64,000 nucleotides of DNA, taken from positions 22,824,495 to 22,888,494 of the forward strand of contig OZ037765.1 in assembly GCA_964035545.1 (NCBI GenBank). Direction: 5' to 3'. The notes beneath the pieces were generated by a model, which worked only from the letters and a program-made list of their open reading frames with translations, was not told the DNA's origin and ran no database searches. Positions 45,790-59,400 of this stretch are shown in pieces; positions within the stretch are counted from its first letter, which is position 1, and the number at the start of each line of letters is the position of its first letter. The translations under genes were made by a program, and so were the position numbers. The DNA is from Bugula neritina. Lineage: Eukaryota > Bryozoa > Gymnolaemata > Cheilostomatida > Bugulidae.

Positions 45790-48280
45790 ATGGCAAGTAT
45801 AATCTCACCTGTCCTAAAGACTTCCATCACTAAATCAGATGTTAGCACTTCATCCAAGCTGAGATTTTATGTGAAGCGAGAATTAAACGTAGAGAAAAAT
45901 AGTGATTTGGTATGCATAGTAGAACTTGATATTCATTACTGGAAATGTTAAGTCAAATTATCTTTTAGTGTATTTGTGTTCCAGTACTTGTTTTTTAAAA
46001 GCTTGTAAATTATTTATATGCTATAGTAAGAAATTGACCCCTACTAACTTGAATAAAAATGTGCATGTTTTATGTGAGGTTGAAATTTTATTTGATCACT
46101 GTATTGTTGTTTTCATATTTTCAATTTACAGACCATTTTAAATAATTGCATGTTATAAATACATAAATTTGAATTGATAATTAGTTTTATTCGTCAATTA
46201 AATGTTTTAGGCCAGGACATGTTTGCATCATAAATTCCAATCTCTGTGTGATCGAGAATTGGAATATCAAGAGCTTACTTCTGACATATCAATAAGCTGT
46301 TTTTGTAGAACTGGTGTCATAGGCACATCAGGTGAGTTAATTCCTTCATCTTTTTAGAACCAGGTAGCAGGTTAACCAATCAATACATGTTTATATTGGT
46401 TTAACTCTGAAAATAACAAATGTATTTTTAGAACCTAATTTTTATTTTGGTATGAGCGTTTTGTTTTTTAAAATGCTCATTCTATATTTATATACATAAT
46501 GTATAAGTATTTTTATATGTGCAAGCTTTTATAAAATGATCAGATTTTACATATGATGATTCAATGTGAATTTTTTTAAATAATCAGAATATTTTTATAG
46601 TAATTTTAGAGACAGACAGTGATGCTGATACTGCTCGAGTACATTTGCAGAGGTTAACTTTTTCTCCTATGGCTGCCAAAAGTGCTGCGAAATATATTAT
46701 CACTCTGCATAGGAAGGCATGCGTTTGTCGTCCAGCAAATGCAAAGATTTGTGAAAAGTTCAGGTAGGTGATGTCAGTTGCTTGTGGTGTATTGTCATTA
46801 TAAACAACTCATCAACCCAATTTTTGCATAGCTTGTAGTTGTTGGGACACGTAAGTAACACTTCGTTGAGAACTGAAATCTAACTAAGGAAGTTATCTTA
46901 TTTTAGGTTACTATTTTTTACTAGTTTATGAATTAAACATATACCATTTACCTGTGAGTTAAACGGCACATATTTAATAATATTTTTATTTGAATAATTA
47001 TTGGTATACAATTTTTCTTATTTTGCTATAGTTTAATGGTCTTAATACTCTAGAATTTTTTCATGAAATTTATATTTCATTTAAAATACTCATATATTTT
47101 GCTATATTTAGCAATACTCGAAACAAAGAGACCATTGTAAAATGGGTGTTTGACGAATCTTTGAGGAGGGTTCAGAGTTTCATTTCTCCAGCCACAAAGA
47201 GGTTCTCGGATGAAGATATAATACAAAAGATAGGCTATCTGAGACAACGTTTCCTCTCTCTAGAAGCTTGTGTGGTGCATTCCAACTACAATGCGGATAA
47301 TATTGTTGTCAAAACTCTCACTGGAAATTTCTGTAAAGTGGTGGTATGAATGTTTATATTTTTACTATGAGTTTGATTTTTACCTAGAAAGTTGATGTTT
47401 GGCATATATATAAAAATAATGTTAGGATATGTTTCTGAAATATTCTTTGTTTGGTCACAAACATAACTTTTAATTTTAAGTGGAAAGCTTTGAAACTGAA
47501 AACTAATATAATTATTTTGCATTTTAAAAATTTTTTTGTAGACCATGTTAGTGTAGTCAACTTATTAATTCAGCTTTTTGTTTAATTTTAAAGAAAAACT
47601 GTTACACCATTTGCCATCACCATTGAGATTCACATTTACTAACTATCTGCTTTAGTCATTCGGTGGAGAGCTGAGTCATACAGGTCATCCGGCGTACGAC
47701 GTGGCTACGTTTCTTGCTGACTTGTACATGTGGTATCACATACATGACAGCAGCTGTGAAATGGCAGCACAGGATTTCTGTATTACACTAAAGGCCTGTA
47801 TTAGTGAATATTTAAACACCTACTTTGATGAGTTTGATCTGAGTGTGAGAGATGACAAGATAGTTGGTGATATGATGTTTCTAGTAGCCGGCTATGCTGG
47901 CATCTGTATGATCTTCAGGTGAATATTTTAATATTCCACACTTCAATCTATTATGTTTTGTTTAATGAGCGTAGAACCTATATTCATTCTATTTTCCATT
48001 GTAATATTTTAGAATACTACAATACTCACTTACTCTTGCTATAGTTAGCACTGGGCAATATGCTACTTAGGTAAGCAATTGTTTTCTTCTGTTAAATCTT
48101 TCACGTTGTCTATGAACTGTTTGACACAGGCTTATGGGTAATGACTGGAATGAAAGAATTGCAATTGAGAGCTGCGTTGTGAAGACCAACATCTTGGAAT
48201 GCGCATACGAGCTGATCAAAGGATATGGAATTATCAACTCTGTAGACGATCTCCTTTCTGTTGGTCTCGGAATAAAATGA
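45790..48280 (+). CDS. APH/methylthioribose-kinase-like protein, predicted inactive
   Basis: Six exons with matching phases: 45790-45909, 46211-46331, 46610-46763, 47112-47343, 47656-47918 and 48130-48280, predicting 346 residues. The second half resembles the aminoglycoside-phosphotransferase fold, closest by eye to methylthioribose kinase: VHSNYNADNIVV (from about residue 187) lines up with the family's VHGDxHxGN, then GHPAYDVATFLADLY and AGYAGICMIFR. The catalytic Asp of HGD is Asn and the metal Asp before the GHPAYD block reads Ser, so phosphotransfer is unlikely. The N-terminal half, with its 40-residue first exon, is not recognised. Start: ATG in good context (CCAACCAATGG) after a possible UTR acceptor. 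Identity as true MTR kinase is unproven; it could be another APH branch. Confidence 0.6.
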
Positions 48281-50477
48281 TTTTAATGCATGTACAATAT
48301 TTTTAAAGTTACATTATTTCTTCTTATCAAACTAACGCAGGCTCCTAATCAACGAAAAAACTGCCAAACTAGTTTACTTTGTAGTTATCTCAAAGAGTTG
48401 TATGAGTTTTTCTGTAATTTTGTGACTTTGTGTCATCGTTGTTGAATTATATATTTTGTGTTAGAGATCGGTCTCGTTCCTTATTGCGGTCAAAAATCAC
48501 TCTTAAATCAGCAATGTGTTGCTTTCATTTTATTTATGATAAAAATTGATGACATCATTTTATTAATTTGTGTTTGAAATTTATTCATGCACAACTGCTA
48601 TTAGGCTCTCAAAATTTTTCTCAAATCTAAACTTTATTTATATTTTAAAGAAAATAATTACTATATATAGAAATCCTATTTTGTGATAGGCTGGTGTGTT
48701 CTTGTATGTTTTACTTGGTTATGTATAATTTAGATGTTTAATTGTACATGTATTTCTAGTAATTTGAAAATTTTGTTGTAGCTTCATTAATATAACTTCT
48801 AGATGTGTATGTCCCATATATATAATGTAGATTAGGCTTGACCTGCAGATTATAAGGCCATTTATTCATTTAGGTACATTACACTTGAGTTTTAGAGTCA
48901 CAATTCAGAATCCATTTTATGATACTACTGTAATTTTTTTCAGTTCTGTAGTATAAATGTATAATATTGTTGTGTCATTTGTGTATATAATATGGTGTAA
49001 TATTTTACACTCTTGTATATTATCATAAAACTATAATTTACAGACAATCTATCCTGAACCAAAAATTTGTATTTCAATTCATTATGTGCATGGACTCTTT
49101 TCTTGTTGGTGTAAAACGGTTATTTTGTAAAGTATAAAATTTTGATTAAACCATTTTCTTCTTTTATTTCAATCATTGTTTATTAAAAATAAAAGTGTAC
49201 ACAAATCTTTAAACATAGATACTATTAATTCTATTGGTGGTAGAATAGTAATAATTTGACATTGGTTGAAGTTTTCTAGCATACAACATGTAAACATAAC
49301 TCTAACTTCTAGAGTTTAAGATCCTCTGCCACCTTGTCTCACTTCAAGATTTAAATTGTTTTATAAGCAGCTTTGAGTTGAGAGTGAATAAGTGCAGTAG
49401 TTTGGGGTTCTCTAGTTTAAAGTTGGGGGTCCTCATTCCAAACTTGAAAACCCCGAACTAATGCACTCATTCACCCCCAACTCAAAGCTGCCTGTAAAAC
49501 AATTTTCAAGATTTACTTTTTACTGACAGGAAATTGTGTGTAGCCTAATTTCAGGGTCAGCAAGAAATGTCAGGTCAAATTTTCCCTCCTTACAGTCTTG
49601 ACCTCTAAAATACTATATCCACAGCTTGTGTATATTTTACATTACTGTTTTATTAGCAGCTCAAGCTCTACCACGACTTTGTATAGAGCTGTTGAATATT
49701 GTAATTATTCTACCATGCATGCAACCTAGCAAAGCAGAATGCATGTACCAAATTCCTCACCTAATGCTACAATTGAAGCAGCTACCTACTGACCATTAGC
49801 ACAAATTATAATTCTATAAAAGTTAAGGTAGTGATTTCATTCTAAATAAAATACAGTTTTTGAAGCTGTAATTTTTAAACTTTTATATATCAAGAGTTTT
49901 TGAAGTTTTAATTCACCAGAGCAATTTTAGATTAACTTTATTTTTTCATGAAAATAACTTAATACTTGAACATTTAATGATTTTTGCATGCTTCTCACCG
50001 GTTAATAGTAATTATTTGGTTGCCTAATTTAAGAATTTTGATAGTTCAAAGGTGTGACAGTTATAAGCAGTAAATTACTGGCAAGCAGGAAAGGAACTGC
50101 CTTCCTTAGATTGATACCACATGCAACACGTGACTTATGGCAGCAAAAATTTTTCTTGTCCTATGCCTTTTTCTGCGCTAACACATTTCCACTTGTCAAT
50201 ACAAGTAACTATATTTATAAATAAAAAGTGAATTAAAGAAATGTATATACATATTACGTTTACCTGCTGCTATATTTCAAAACTTTTATTAACTTAATTT
50301 ATATAACATTAAATATAATTTTAGATATTTTAGAGCATGCTATCAAAACAGCAGTACTACAAGTAAAGCAGGTATATATGATATATGAGCATTCATTATT
50401 GCCATTAATATTGAATTCTGGTATAGCATATACAGGAAATATTATGCTCAGCCTTGCGACTTGTACATGCAGTGCAT
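48281..50477. other. convergent intergenic region
   Basis: Contains the 3' ends of the kinase-like gene (+) and the MAGUK gene (-), a fold-back MITE at 49.35-49.50 kb, and otherwise AT-rich DNA. TTTATT at about 50284-50289 would be AATAAA on the minus strand, a possible poly(A) signal of the MAGUK gene. No coding signal is seen. Confidence 0.55.
49354..49504. mobile_element. fold-back MITE, copy B, with 11-bp target duplication
   Basis: A 151-bp element whose halves are inverted repeats: left end AATTGTTTTATAAGCAGC, right end (reverse complement) AATTGTTTTACAGGCAGC. It is flanked by the perfect direct repeat TTCAAGATTTA (49343-49353 and 49505-49515). It shares arm sequence with copy A at 35.67 kb. 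An 11-bp duplication would fit a Mutator-like mobiliser better than piggyBac, hAT or Harbinger. Confidence 0.85.
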
Positions 50478-53400
50478 CTAGTCGAGCCAGGCTGATGGGA
50501 TCCACTTGGCTTCTGAGCTGGTAGATTTGCTGAGATTCAATAAACTCACATAACTGTACATGAAGTCTGTGCTTACAACAGTCTCATCACATAACTCACT
50601 GTATGTTGACTCAATGTGAGCAGCTCCTAAAACCATCTCTTCCATTTCAGTCAGCTACAAACAATATAATCTGTATAGAACACAAAACACATTTGCATCT
50701 GTTGTGTTTTAGAAAAACTTATGAACTTACGCATGGTAGCAAATTATACTATAAATACACCAAAATTTATTGCAACTTGCATACCAACTTTTGTTTTATG
50801 CAGATGGTTTTACACGATATTTCTTATTTGGATGATTTACTAGCAAGCGGTCATTAGTGGGCCCTGAGATATCATTACTGTGTAATTGTGATCCAGACTT
50901 ATATTGTATGTTGATAATGTAGTGAAAGTTTAGCAATGCAGTTGAGAGAGCAATGGACATCAGCATTATTATTATGAGCAGTAACATTGCTGCAATTTGT
51001 ATTATGTGTATATCATATGGTAAAAATTCATCAGGTTTATTTACTAATAGCAGATATATGTTGATAAATCTTACCGTTAACTTTTTAGTTGATTTCTCTC
51101 CAGTATACACTTTTAACTGCTTTAACTTTTCTAGACTTGGTGGTTTGAGGAATACTACCAGCGGTTTGATAGCCGTACAGCGTAGAGTAGAGAGGGACTG
51201 TCAAAATCAATAAATAAATTTAAAAAAAAAGAGTCACATCAGTTGAGCTGATTTAGTTTTTAAAAGTGAATTTCCTTGCTAATAACAGATTAGCAGTAAA
51301 TAGTTACAATTGTTGAGGATTTACTTTACTCCGTACGTTTAGTTTCTTTTGTTAAATATTGCCTATTTCTGTCATCATTGCTCTTGGTTTTACTTATGAA
51401 TGTTACCTGTGCCCTCTGCTATACAAGTTACATTGCTGCATCACATCTATTGCATTGAGAGTATTCTTTATCTAAGTTGCATATATGTGATGTTATGTAC
51501 AACTTTGGTAGTTTTATTAATTGGCCATTCCAATTATTTTTGTTATTTACAAAATTCAGACTACTTTAAGTCAAGAGTTTTGAATCTAGCACAGGAAATG
51601 GAGCTATGACAGCCACTGACTCCACTAACCTGTGGTTGGCAGACCAACACGCAGGTTTGGCCACTGCTAATGATGCTACAAATACTATCTAAAGTAATCC
51701 CATACAGGTGCCCCTTGTATTCTCCATATTCCAGTAACCTAGCAACAGATAATCTTGAAAAAACATTGCTTCCAAGTTACACTATTACATAAATAATAAT
51801 AAATTCTTATAGGAAAGAAAGAAATTAGATTTTTTATAAGATCATAAAGAGTCGACATATTACTTCGTTTTATTAAAAGCAAATGTTTAGTGTTGATCAT
51901 TTCACAGTTTGACTAATAAAATATTTTGAATGCTAGCATTTATTATATCATATTATATCAGCTGGAGATGATTTATACTAAATATATGTAAAGATATGTA
52001 TGCATAAATATTGTTTTTATAACAACATATTAGCTATGTATATGCTTTGCATATTGTATACCTGTGAGATTGTATCATTTTTTCCATTTCACATTTGGAT
52101 ACAAAGTTATATTCCTTGCCATCTGTTTCCAGAATCTTCTTAGGTCTAGAAGTGACTACAATTTGATTAAATAAAAAGTGCCTTGTGTCTACACTTAAGA
52201 ATTTTTGTATCCCATTGCTCAGCAAATTGTTAAATCTAAGTTCAATTATTGCAATTAATGCAATTTATAATTGAGAGAGGATCAGTTAATAATGGAATTT
52301 AGTATGGGGATAGTTGCCCCCCCCCCCTCCATAGCATCAGTCAAATAGGAGAAACATGGGAATAGCTGCAATTCTTATTTTGTTTGAAACCAATTAGTCC
52401 AATTATTATTTTAACAAACTGTGTCATGCACTATAACTTATTGAACACCTACCAGGAATAGGTGATGCATAGCTGGGATTCTCTCTAATAAGTTTTTGTT
52501 TGAGATCATGCTTTCCCATACTGGGTGGACCTATCAATAAATAAGTAAGAATATTTTTTTTACTAAAAAGCATGACAAATATATGATGAACCAGCTGCTA
52601 TATGTGACACATACATTAACTAATACAAGCTTGCAGTCAGAAATCTCATGTAGTTTGACTTTCATAGACAGTCACTCATTTTGTGGAATGACTTTGCAAT
52701 GAAAAACTCACCAACTATAATAATTGGTCTCTTTTTGCCCTCTGGTGGGAGATACAGCTCAACCTCTTCATACAGAACCTTTGGTGAAAAGCATTGTATC
52801 TCTGGATCTATTATAAAAAATACATATCTTTATTATTAGGTGCAAAAAAATATAAAGTCATACAGCTTTGTCTTTCTTTTTATAGGTGTATATATATATA
52901 TATATACTTTACCAATTTAATACAAATAAAGCAATATAATGAGGTACAAACATAGTTTTGTAATATCATGTTGATATGAATTGTGTGTATGCAATTGAAC
53001 TATCATCCTGTATATATTGCAAATTTTCATTTGCATCTGTGAAATGTATAGTTACTATTTAAAGCATCCTGTTACATAAGGTAATACTAAATTTACTAGA
53101 TTAGTAGTCATATACTATAGTTGATACATCAATGGGGCGCTGTTTAAAATATGAGCGCATAGTTCTCATAATGATAATTAATGTATATTGTAATTATTTT
53201 TTTATAGAAAAGAAACTTTTGTCCGTTGACAATTTAAACTTATAATATAATTATACAACGAAATATCTTATATTACCAACTGCCAGCTAAAAAATTCTCT
53301 ACAGTTGGAAATTGCATTAAACTATGTTATCTGTAAATTATGGACGTGTTATAATGTTTCTGTAATTATTTTGTCAATAAAATATGCATCTTTGAGTGGC

Positions 53401-56400
53401 TCTATGACGAATACAAACATTTTACAACATTCAGAGTTTAGGTATTACCACAGTGTACAACAAAATGTTAGGGTGTTAATATTTTCTCCACTATAGACTG
53501 CCTTATGCACGTGTTAGTACAATTACAGTCTGTTCAATGTACACCATCGCAAAGGCAGGATGAGCAAAGCTAATGGAATTGTAAGCTACATAAAAATGTT
53601 GTATAAAATAAATAAAATTATGCTATGGCAAGACTATGTGATACTCTCTAATACCTTCATCAGATGGATAAAACTCAATACAGCCTGAAAATGGAATATA
53701 TAAACATGTAAACAAAAATATAAGCTATGAAAATTCCTTTACAAAGCATGTTAAATGATATGCAGGCGTTAGCCACTGACACAGTTCTTCAGTAAAATTA
53801 TAGAAATGTCCTTTAGTAAATTAATTAGTTAAACTTTAGCATCGATGAGCAGCCATTGATACATGCTAATAGTTTAACTATGCAACTACATAACTATGTG
53901 ACTATGCAACTACTAACTATGTAGCTATGTAACTATGTAGCTATGTAACTATGTAACTATGTGACTATGTAACTATGTGACTGTATAACTACGTAACAGT
54001 ATCACAGCTAGCTTAGTGTAAGCTTTATTACCATCTTTGATGTCTGCTTTATAGGAAAACTTCTTCGACTTTTTGTTCAGCTTCCTTTGAAATCTTGGGC
54101 TCAGTAAACCACCTACTCAATAAAACAAAGCTCACTTGCAACAAGCCTTTAAACACAAGGTTGTGTGAGTTAAGGACTGTTCTTTTAAAAGAAAAACCTA
54201 TTTTGCAGGTTTGGACAAGGTTTCAGACTGCTGTCAATCTTATCTACAAAATTGTGTTGAATTTACGCCCATGATACATAAATATCGGTTACATGAACTG
54301 CAGTTTTATTATGTAACTTGGATAAAGACCATAACAGCAATTTATTTATTTTGAATTGATTGCATTTTGTGAAACACTCTTCGCATAGTTTTTTGCAATA
54401 TATAATTGGTACACAATTTATGCTACAGACCTGCAGTTGTTGGTGTTAACTTTGAAACTGGAGGAGAGAATTTTCTTGAAAAATTAGGACTGCATGGAAA
54501 GCCTCTGGCAGCAGAGTTGTTGTATGTTTCAGTTGCCCTTCTAAAATGTAGCATACACAACAGTTATGACTCTCGATGCCTGTAGAAAGCAGAAAATTAA
54601 CAGTTAATGGGGTTCACCACACTAAATGAACATGTTTGAGTTATCAAACAAACATTATAGTTACACCCTAAGCTTACCACTTTGTTGTTTGTTTTCTTTA
54701 TTTCCATCAAAAAAAACAAAAGGACAAAAAAAATACAAATATACAACAGTAACACAAAAAGAGCTAAATTCAATTTATATATAATATCAATCGAAGTCAA
54801 GATGGGGGCCCATGTGCTCAGTAGCATAGCTATTCAAGGAGCGGGCCCAAGTGGCAGTTGAAAAAATAGTGGGAACTATTTATTCAGATTAAGTTAAAGA
54901 TTTTAGTAGGTGCTTTTTCAACAATATTTTAAATGTGGCAAAGCTTTGATGATGTCTTAAAGTCAGAAGTAGTTTATTCCAATTGCTAGACATCTGGTAG
55001 GACACTTGACGATGACCTGCTGCGGAGGTAGAGAGAGGTAAGGGTAAGGAAAGTTCAGAATGTCTTTTATTGCAAACACTTAGATTATTTCTAGAACTGT
55101 AAATAGATATTTCAGCTTCTTGAACTAAAGCTCAAAAAGCTAAATGCTAAATTAATTCAATTTTCAAGTACATATAATAACAGCACAATTTTCCAATCAA
55201 CACTGCTGATACACATATAGTTTAAATGCTACCTGGTTTGCAGAGACCGACTGGGAATCAACCCTATTTTGTTGGTGTGATCATGATGGAGTTTAGCTTG
55301 CCACCATATTGGATCATCTGTATTCACTATTTCCAAAATGTCACCAGCTTTAAATGACAACCCAGCATCTTTGCATGGAATAAGCAAATCAGTCGTAGGA
55401 TCATAAGAGAAGTATGCTTTAATTTTTACCTAGAATTATAAAATACATAAAATATAATTGGTGCAGTGCTTGCTTAGATCATAATTCAGAAATACAATTT
55501 GTAATTATACTCAAAAAGTGAGATACTACAAACTATTGCATAGTAGAAGACATTGACTCTTTGTATTTTGTATTTATTGTTTTGTTTTAAAACAATAGCA
55601 CTAGTTTGAGATGTTAAATTGTGCCTTATTACATAACGGACCTGGAAGATGTTATATTATTAGCAGAGATATTTGAAAGTAGATCCCACCACAGAACACA
55701 AAGTAGAAGTTTCAAATAATAAAAAAACGAAACAATGGCATTTAAATAATTCAACTTTATTGTCGCACTTATACTTTATTTAGGAACTTAATCAGTTCAA
55801 CTTCTCTTAAAGCGTATCACATATAAAACTTAAGTATAGTTTTAAAAAGTGCACAGGGCATATGAGAAAAAATAAGGATTAGATACTTTATTGTGGGATA
55901 AAATAATGAGTGAATTTTAGACTACTTGTATCTCCATATATTTATGCTCGTTAGCAATCTATAAAGCCAGTCAGTCAATTTAAACATCGCGCCATGCTCA
56001 CAGATCCTATGAAAACTGACAAGTGGACAGCTTACCTTAGAGTTTGGGATCTCATCATCTGCCAAAGCAGGCACCAATTTTAAGCTAATTGCTCCATCGC
56101 AGCTGTTCTGATAATTGAAATTAAAAGTGGTCATAGTACATTCTATTAATTGTCAACTAATGGCAATGTCTACTAATGATAGTAACATAGTGGTTACTTT
56201 TTATTGCTCAGTATGCTTCATATGCTATGCAGCATGTTGGCAATAATTTCGTAAATTATAGAATTGCTATTGCTGCAGTATTTCTACAATTCTACTTCTC
56301 CACTCCGTATTATTCTACCTTCCACCACTCCACTGTTCATAGAAAAATAATTTAACAAAACAATTCTCCAGCAATAAAGTCAGCTCCTGCATATTACTTG

Positions 56401-59400
56401 TTAATTTCTCAAAGTGACAGTACCACTAATCTGTTCTAAGCTTAGCTTCCTACAGTACATGTAAACAACTTAGGCCTAGTTGTTAACCTATACCTACTAA
56501 AGGTTAACAACTAGGCCTGGTCAATATTGACATGATAGTGGATATAGAAAAGGGTAAACAATGTGGCATCTCAAGCAGGAGATTAATTATTTTTAAACTT
56601 ATGGAAATAGAAACTGATAGAAACCTTTTAAAAAGTCATAAAATGTATACAGCAGTTACCAAATCAGAAACCCTACAAAATATGCCAGTAACCATATAAT
56701 TGTTAGATTCTAATAATGTGTTGAGTGAACAGAGCACTACAGAGCACAGTATGCTTAACCTTCTTCACTTCTTATTCACGATGCTAACATCAACTTGAAT
56801 ATATGAAATGCAAATTAGTAAGAAAAAATTGAGCTCTTACCAAAATTTGAACAACCTGTTCTATATTTCTTCCTTTAACTGGAATTCCATTTACCTCATG
56901 AATTTCATCTCCATTTCTAATCAAACCTAAAAAGAAGTAGGACTTTTTTAAAATTTTATTTGATTTTAATTATGTTGCAAAAATCAGCTTTAACTGTATT
57001 TTAAACACAAATGCATAGAGTAAGATACATAGAAGTAATTTATAATATTGTCTATACAAGCATAGGTTGAACAAAGTATTTGACTTAATAATATAATACG
57101 CACTAATTGCAGAAAATACTATTATAGATCTTTTTAGTAATATAGCAAAAACTGTGTTATAAATAAATTGCAGTTACACTTCTATAAAAAATTATGTTAG
57201 TTATCCATTTAAAAGTGTATATTAATGTATATATGTTTCTTGTGCAAATAGATTGATGAAATAAAGGTAGATTGCAAGTAAAACTAGACTAATTAATTGT
57301 TAGGCATATAACATAAAAATATAACTGTGTGCTGCTGTTTCCAATAGCTATATTTTATTTTGTAATAACTTTGCTGGTATTAATAGTTTATGAAATTATA
57401 TATATATAAATTGGCCACTAATGTAGAACCTATTCAATTTCAGAATTATATCTTTAGTTTTTTAGGTCTACATAAACAAAAACTTTTCTATGGTACTAGA
57501 TAATATAAACTAATCACACTTTTCTTTCTCAATTTTCTACTGAAAAACTTAAGGAAGGTAAATTTTAATGAAATATTATATTACAGGTTAAAAAGTTTTA
57601 TTAAATGCATTTATGTATCAGCATGAACAGTATTTAATAACATTCAACAGGTAAAACATTTTCAATGATAGGTATTTAACACATATAAATAATAAAATTA
57701 AACAACAAGTCATTTTGAAGCGAGTGTCCAAATGTTATATGTCTAAACATAAAATATATTTCTTTAGAATAAAAGCTGCACATGAGTATGCATAATATAG
57801 ATGCTTTTAGAAAAGGTTGAATACTAAAGCTTACATACCACTACGTTCTGCTGGCCCACCAACAAACACCCGAGCCACGCATATGACACCATCTGTCTCT
57901 CTGTTTTTAATTGTGACCCCCTGCAACACATAATAAATGGCAAGCAGAGTTAAGTTTCATTAATAAAAAGGGTAAAATTTTTAACAATTAGCATGTGGTT
58001 AAATTCACTAACAGAGAGATTACAACTTCAGTTTTAATTGACATTTTATCTACTGTTATATCAATATGCAATACACAAAAGTAATTTAGTATTTTAGCCA
58101 ATCGAAAACATCAGCAGCTATGATAATTTGATAAACTATCACATTTAGTAAAATCTATTTCTCAACTAAAGGTTTCAACCAACACCCAAAACTAGCCTGA
58201 ACTTACTTAGCATAGAGCTCCTAGTATTACATAAAATAAAAATTGTGATATATATAGGACCAAGCATTTCATAAGATGCATTATGCTAGCATAAACATTT
58301 TCTTCATAAAAACCTTTTATCCTCCTCTAGTGTGAAGCTCAGTGATTTTCACATAAATTTTTTGAGCTAAATGAGAAAATCTCAAATTTTCCAGTGACAC
58401 AAAAGCTACTAACATCAGAACACCTTGAAAACTGTCCAGAATTTTACGAAATTAGTGTAACAATTCCTAGCAAAAGTGCAAGTACTAGAGTAGCAATAGT
58501 GTTCTACAATTAAGTTAGAGAAGACAACTCTCAAAACACGAAGTATTGTAATGATTTTTCTACATTCAAGACAAAACGGTAGTTTATTTTTCATTTAAGA
58601 AGTTTGCAGTATGAATAGCATAAACAAAGAAAAACTTCACTCATACCAGCGGTTCGTTATGCTTGAGTAACCTGACCAGCTTTATAGCTCTATCCTCATC
58701 ATCACACTGGGACAGAATGTCTGGCAATACGGGCAGATATTCTTTGTTTGCTACTCTATCATGGACATCAAATATAGCCTTAAATAAACAAAACTAACAT
58801 CAATATATTAACGTAGTAGTTACTGTTCTACAGCAAAAGCAACAAACAAGTTTATGTTCTCCGATTTATTACAATGCATGAGCACTATTAAACTAATTGA
58901 TTTTTAAAACTAATAATCACAAGTATGTAAGAAATCAATTGTTGACAGCCTGCCTTTAGTTGACATGTGGTAACTTTCCATTGTTAATTAAAAGCTCTAA
59001 CTTGAAAGTCACACTTTACTGCTGGAAGATAATCGATATTCAAGCTGACTTCTAGTGGCATAGAACAAATACTGACCATAGGTCTGCATCTCTAGCCTAC
59101 ACACAAACAACTTAATTACTGCAAAAAATTGGCAAATTACTTGATTAAAAGCTTGTTGAATGCTTACTCATAGAAAACTGTAACAACCACGCCAGCTGTC
59201 TAATTATGTTACTCACTAATAATGGATGTATGATACTAGATAAACTTGCCAGCACACGGCACACTCTAATAAAAGACCAATCAAGTGCCAGTTTTCAAAA
59301 AACTGAACAAAACATACATGATTGAAAAACTAAATTTTCAAAGACAAAATGGCACATGTGAGTAATTAGAAAATTTTGTTAGGAAATTCAGATTCATCAC

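Noticed and set aside
50299-50505. Separate minus-strand protein
   Set aside because: It overlaps the MAGUK terminal exon in another frame; the frame ending KWIPSAWLD matches the family C-terminus.
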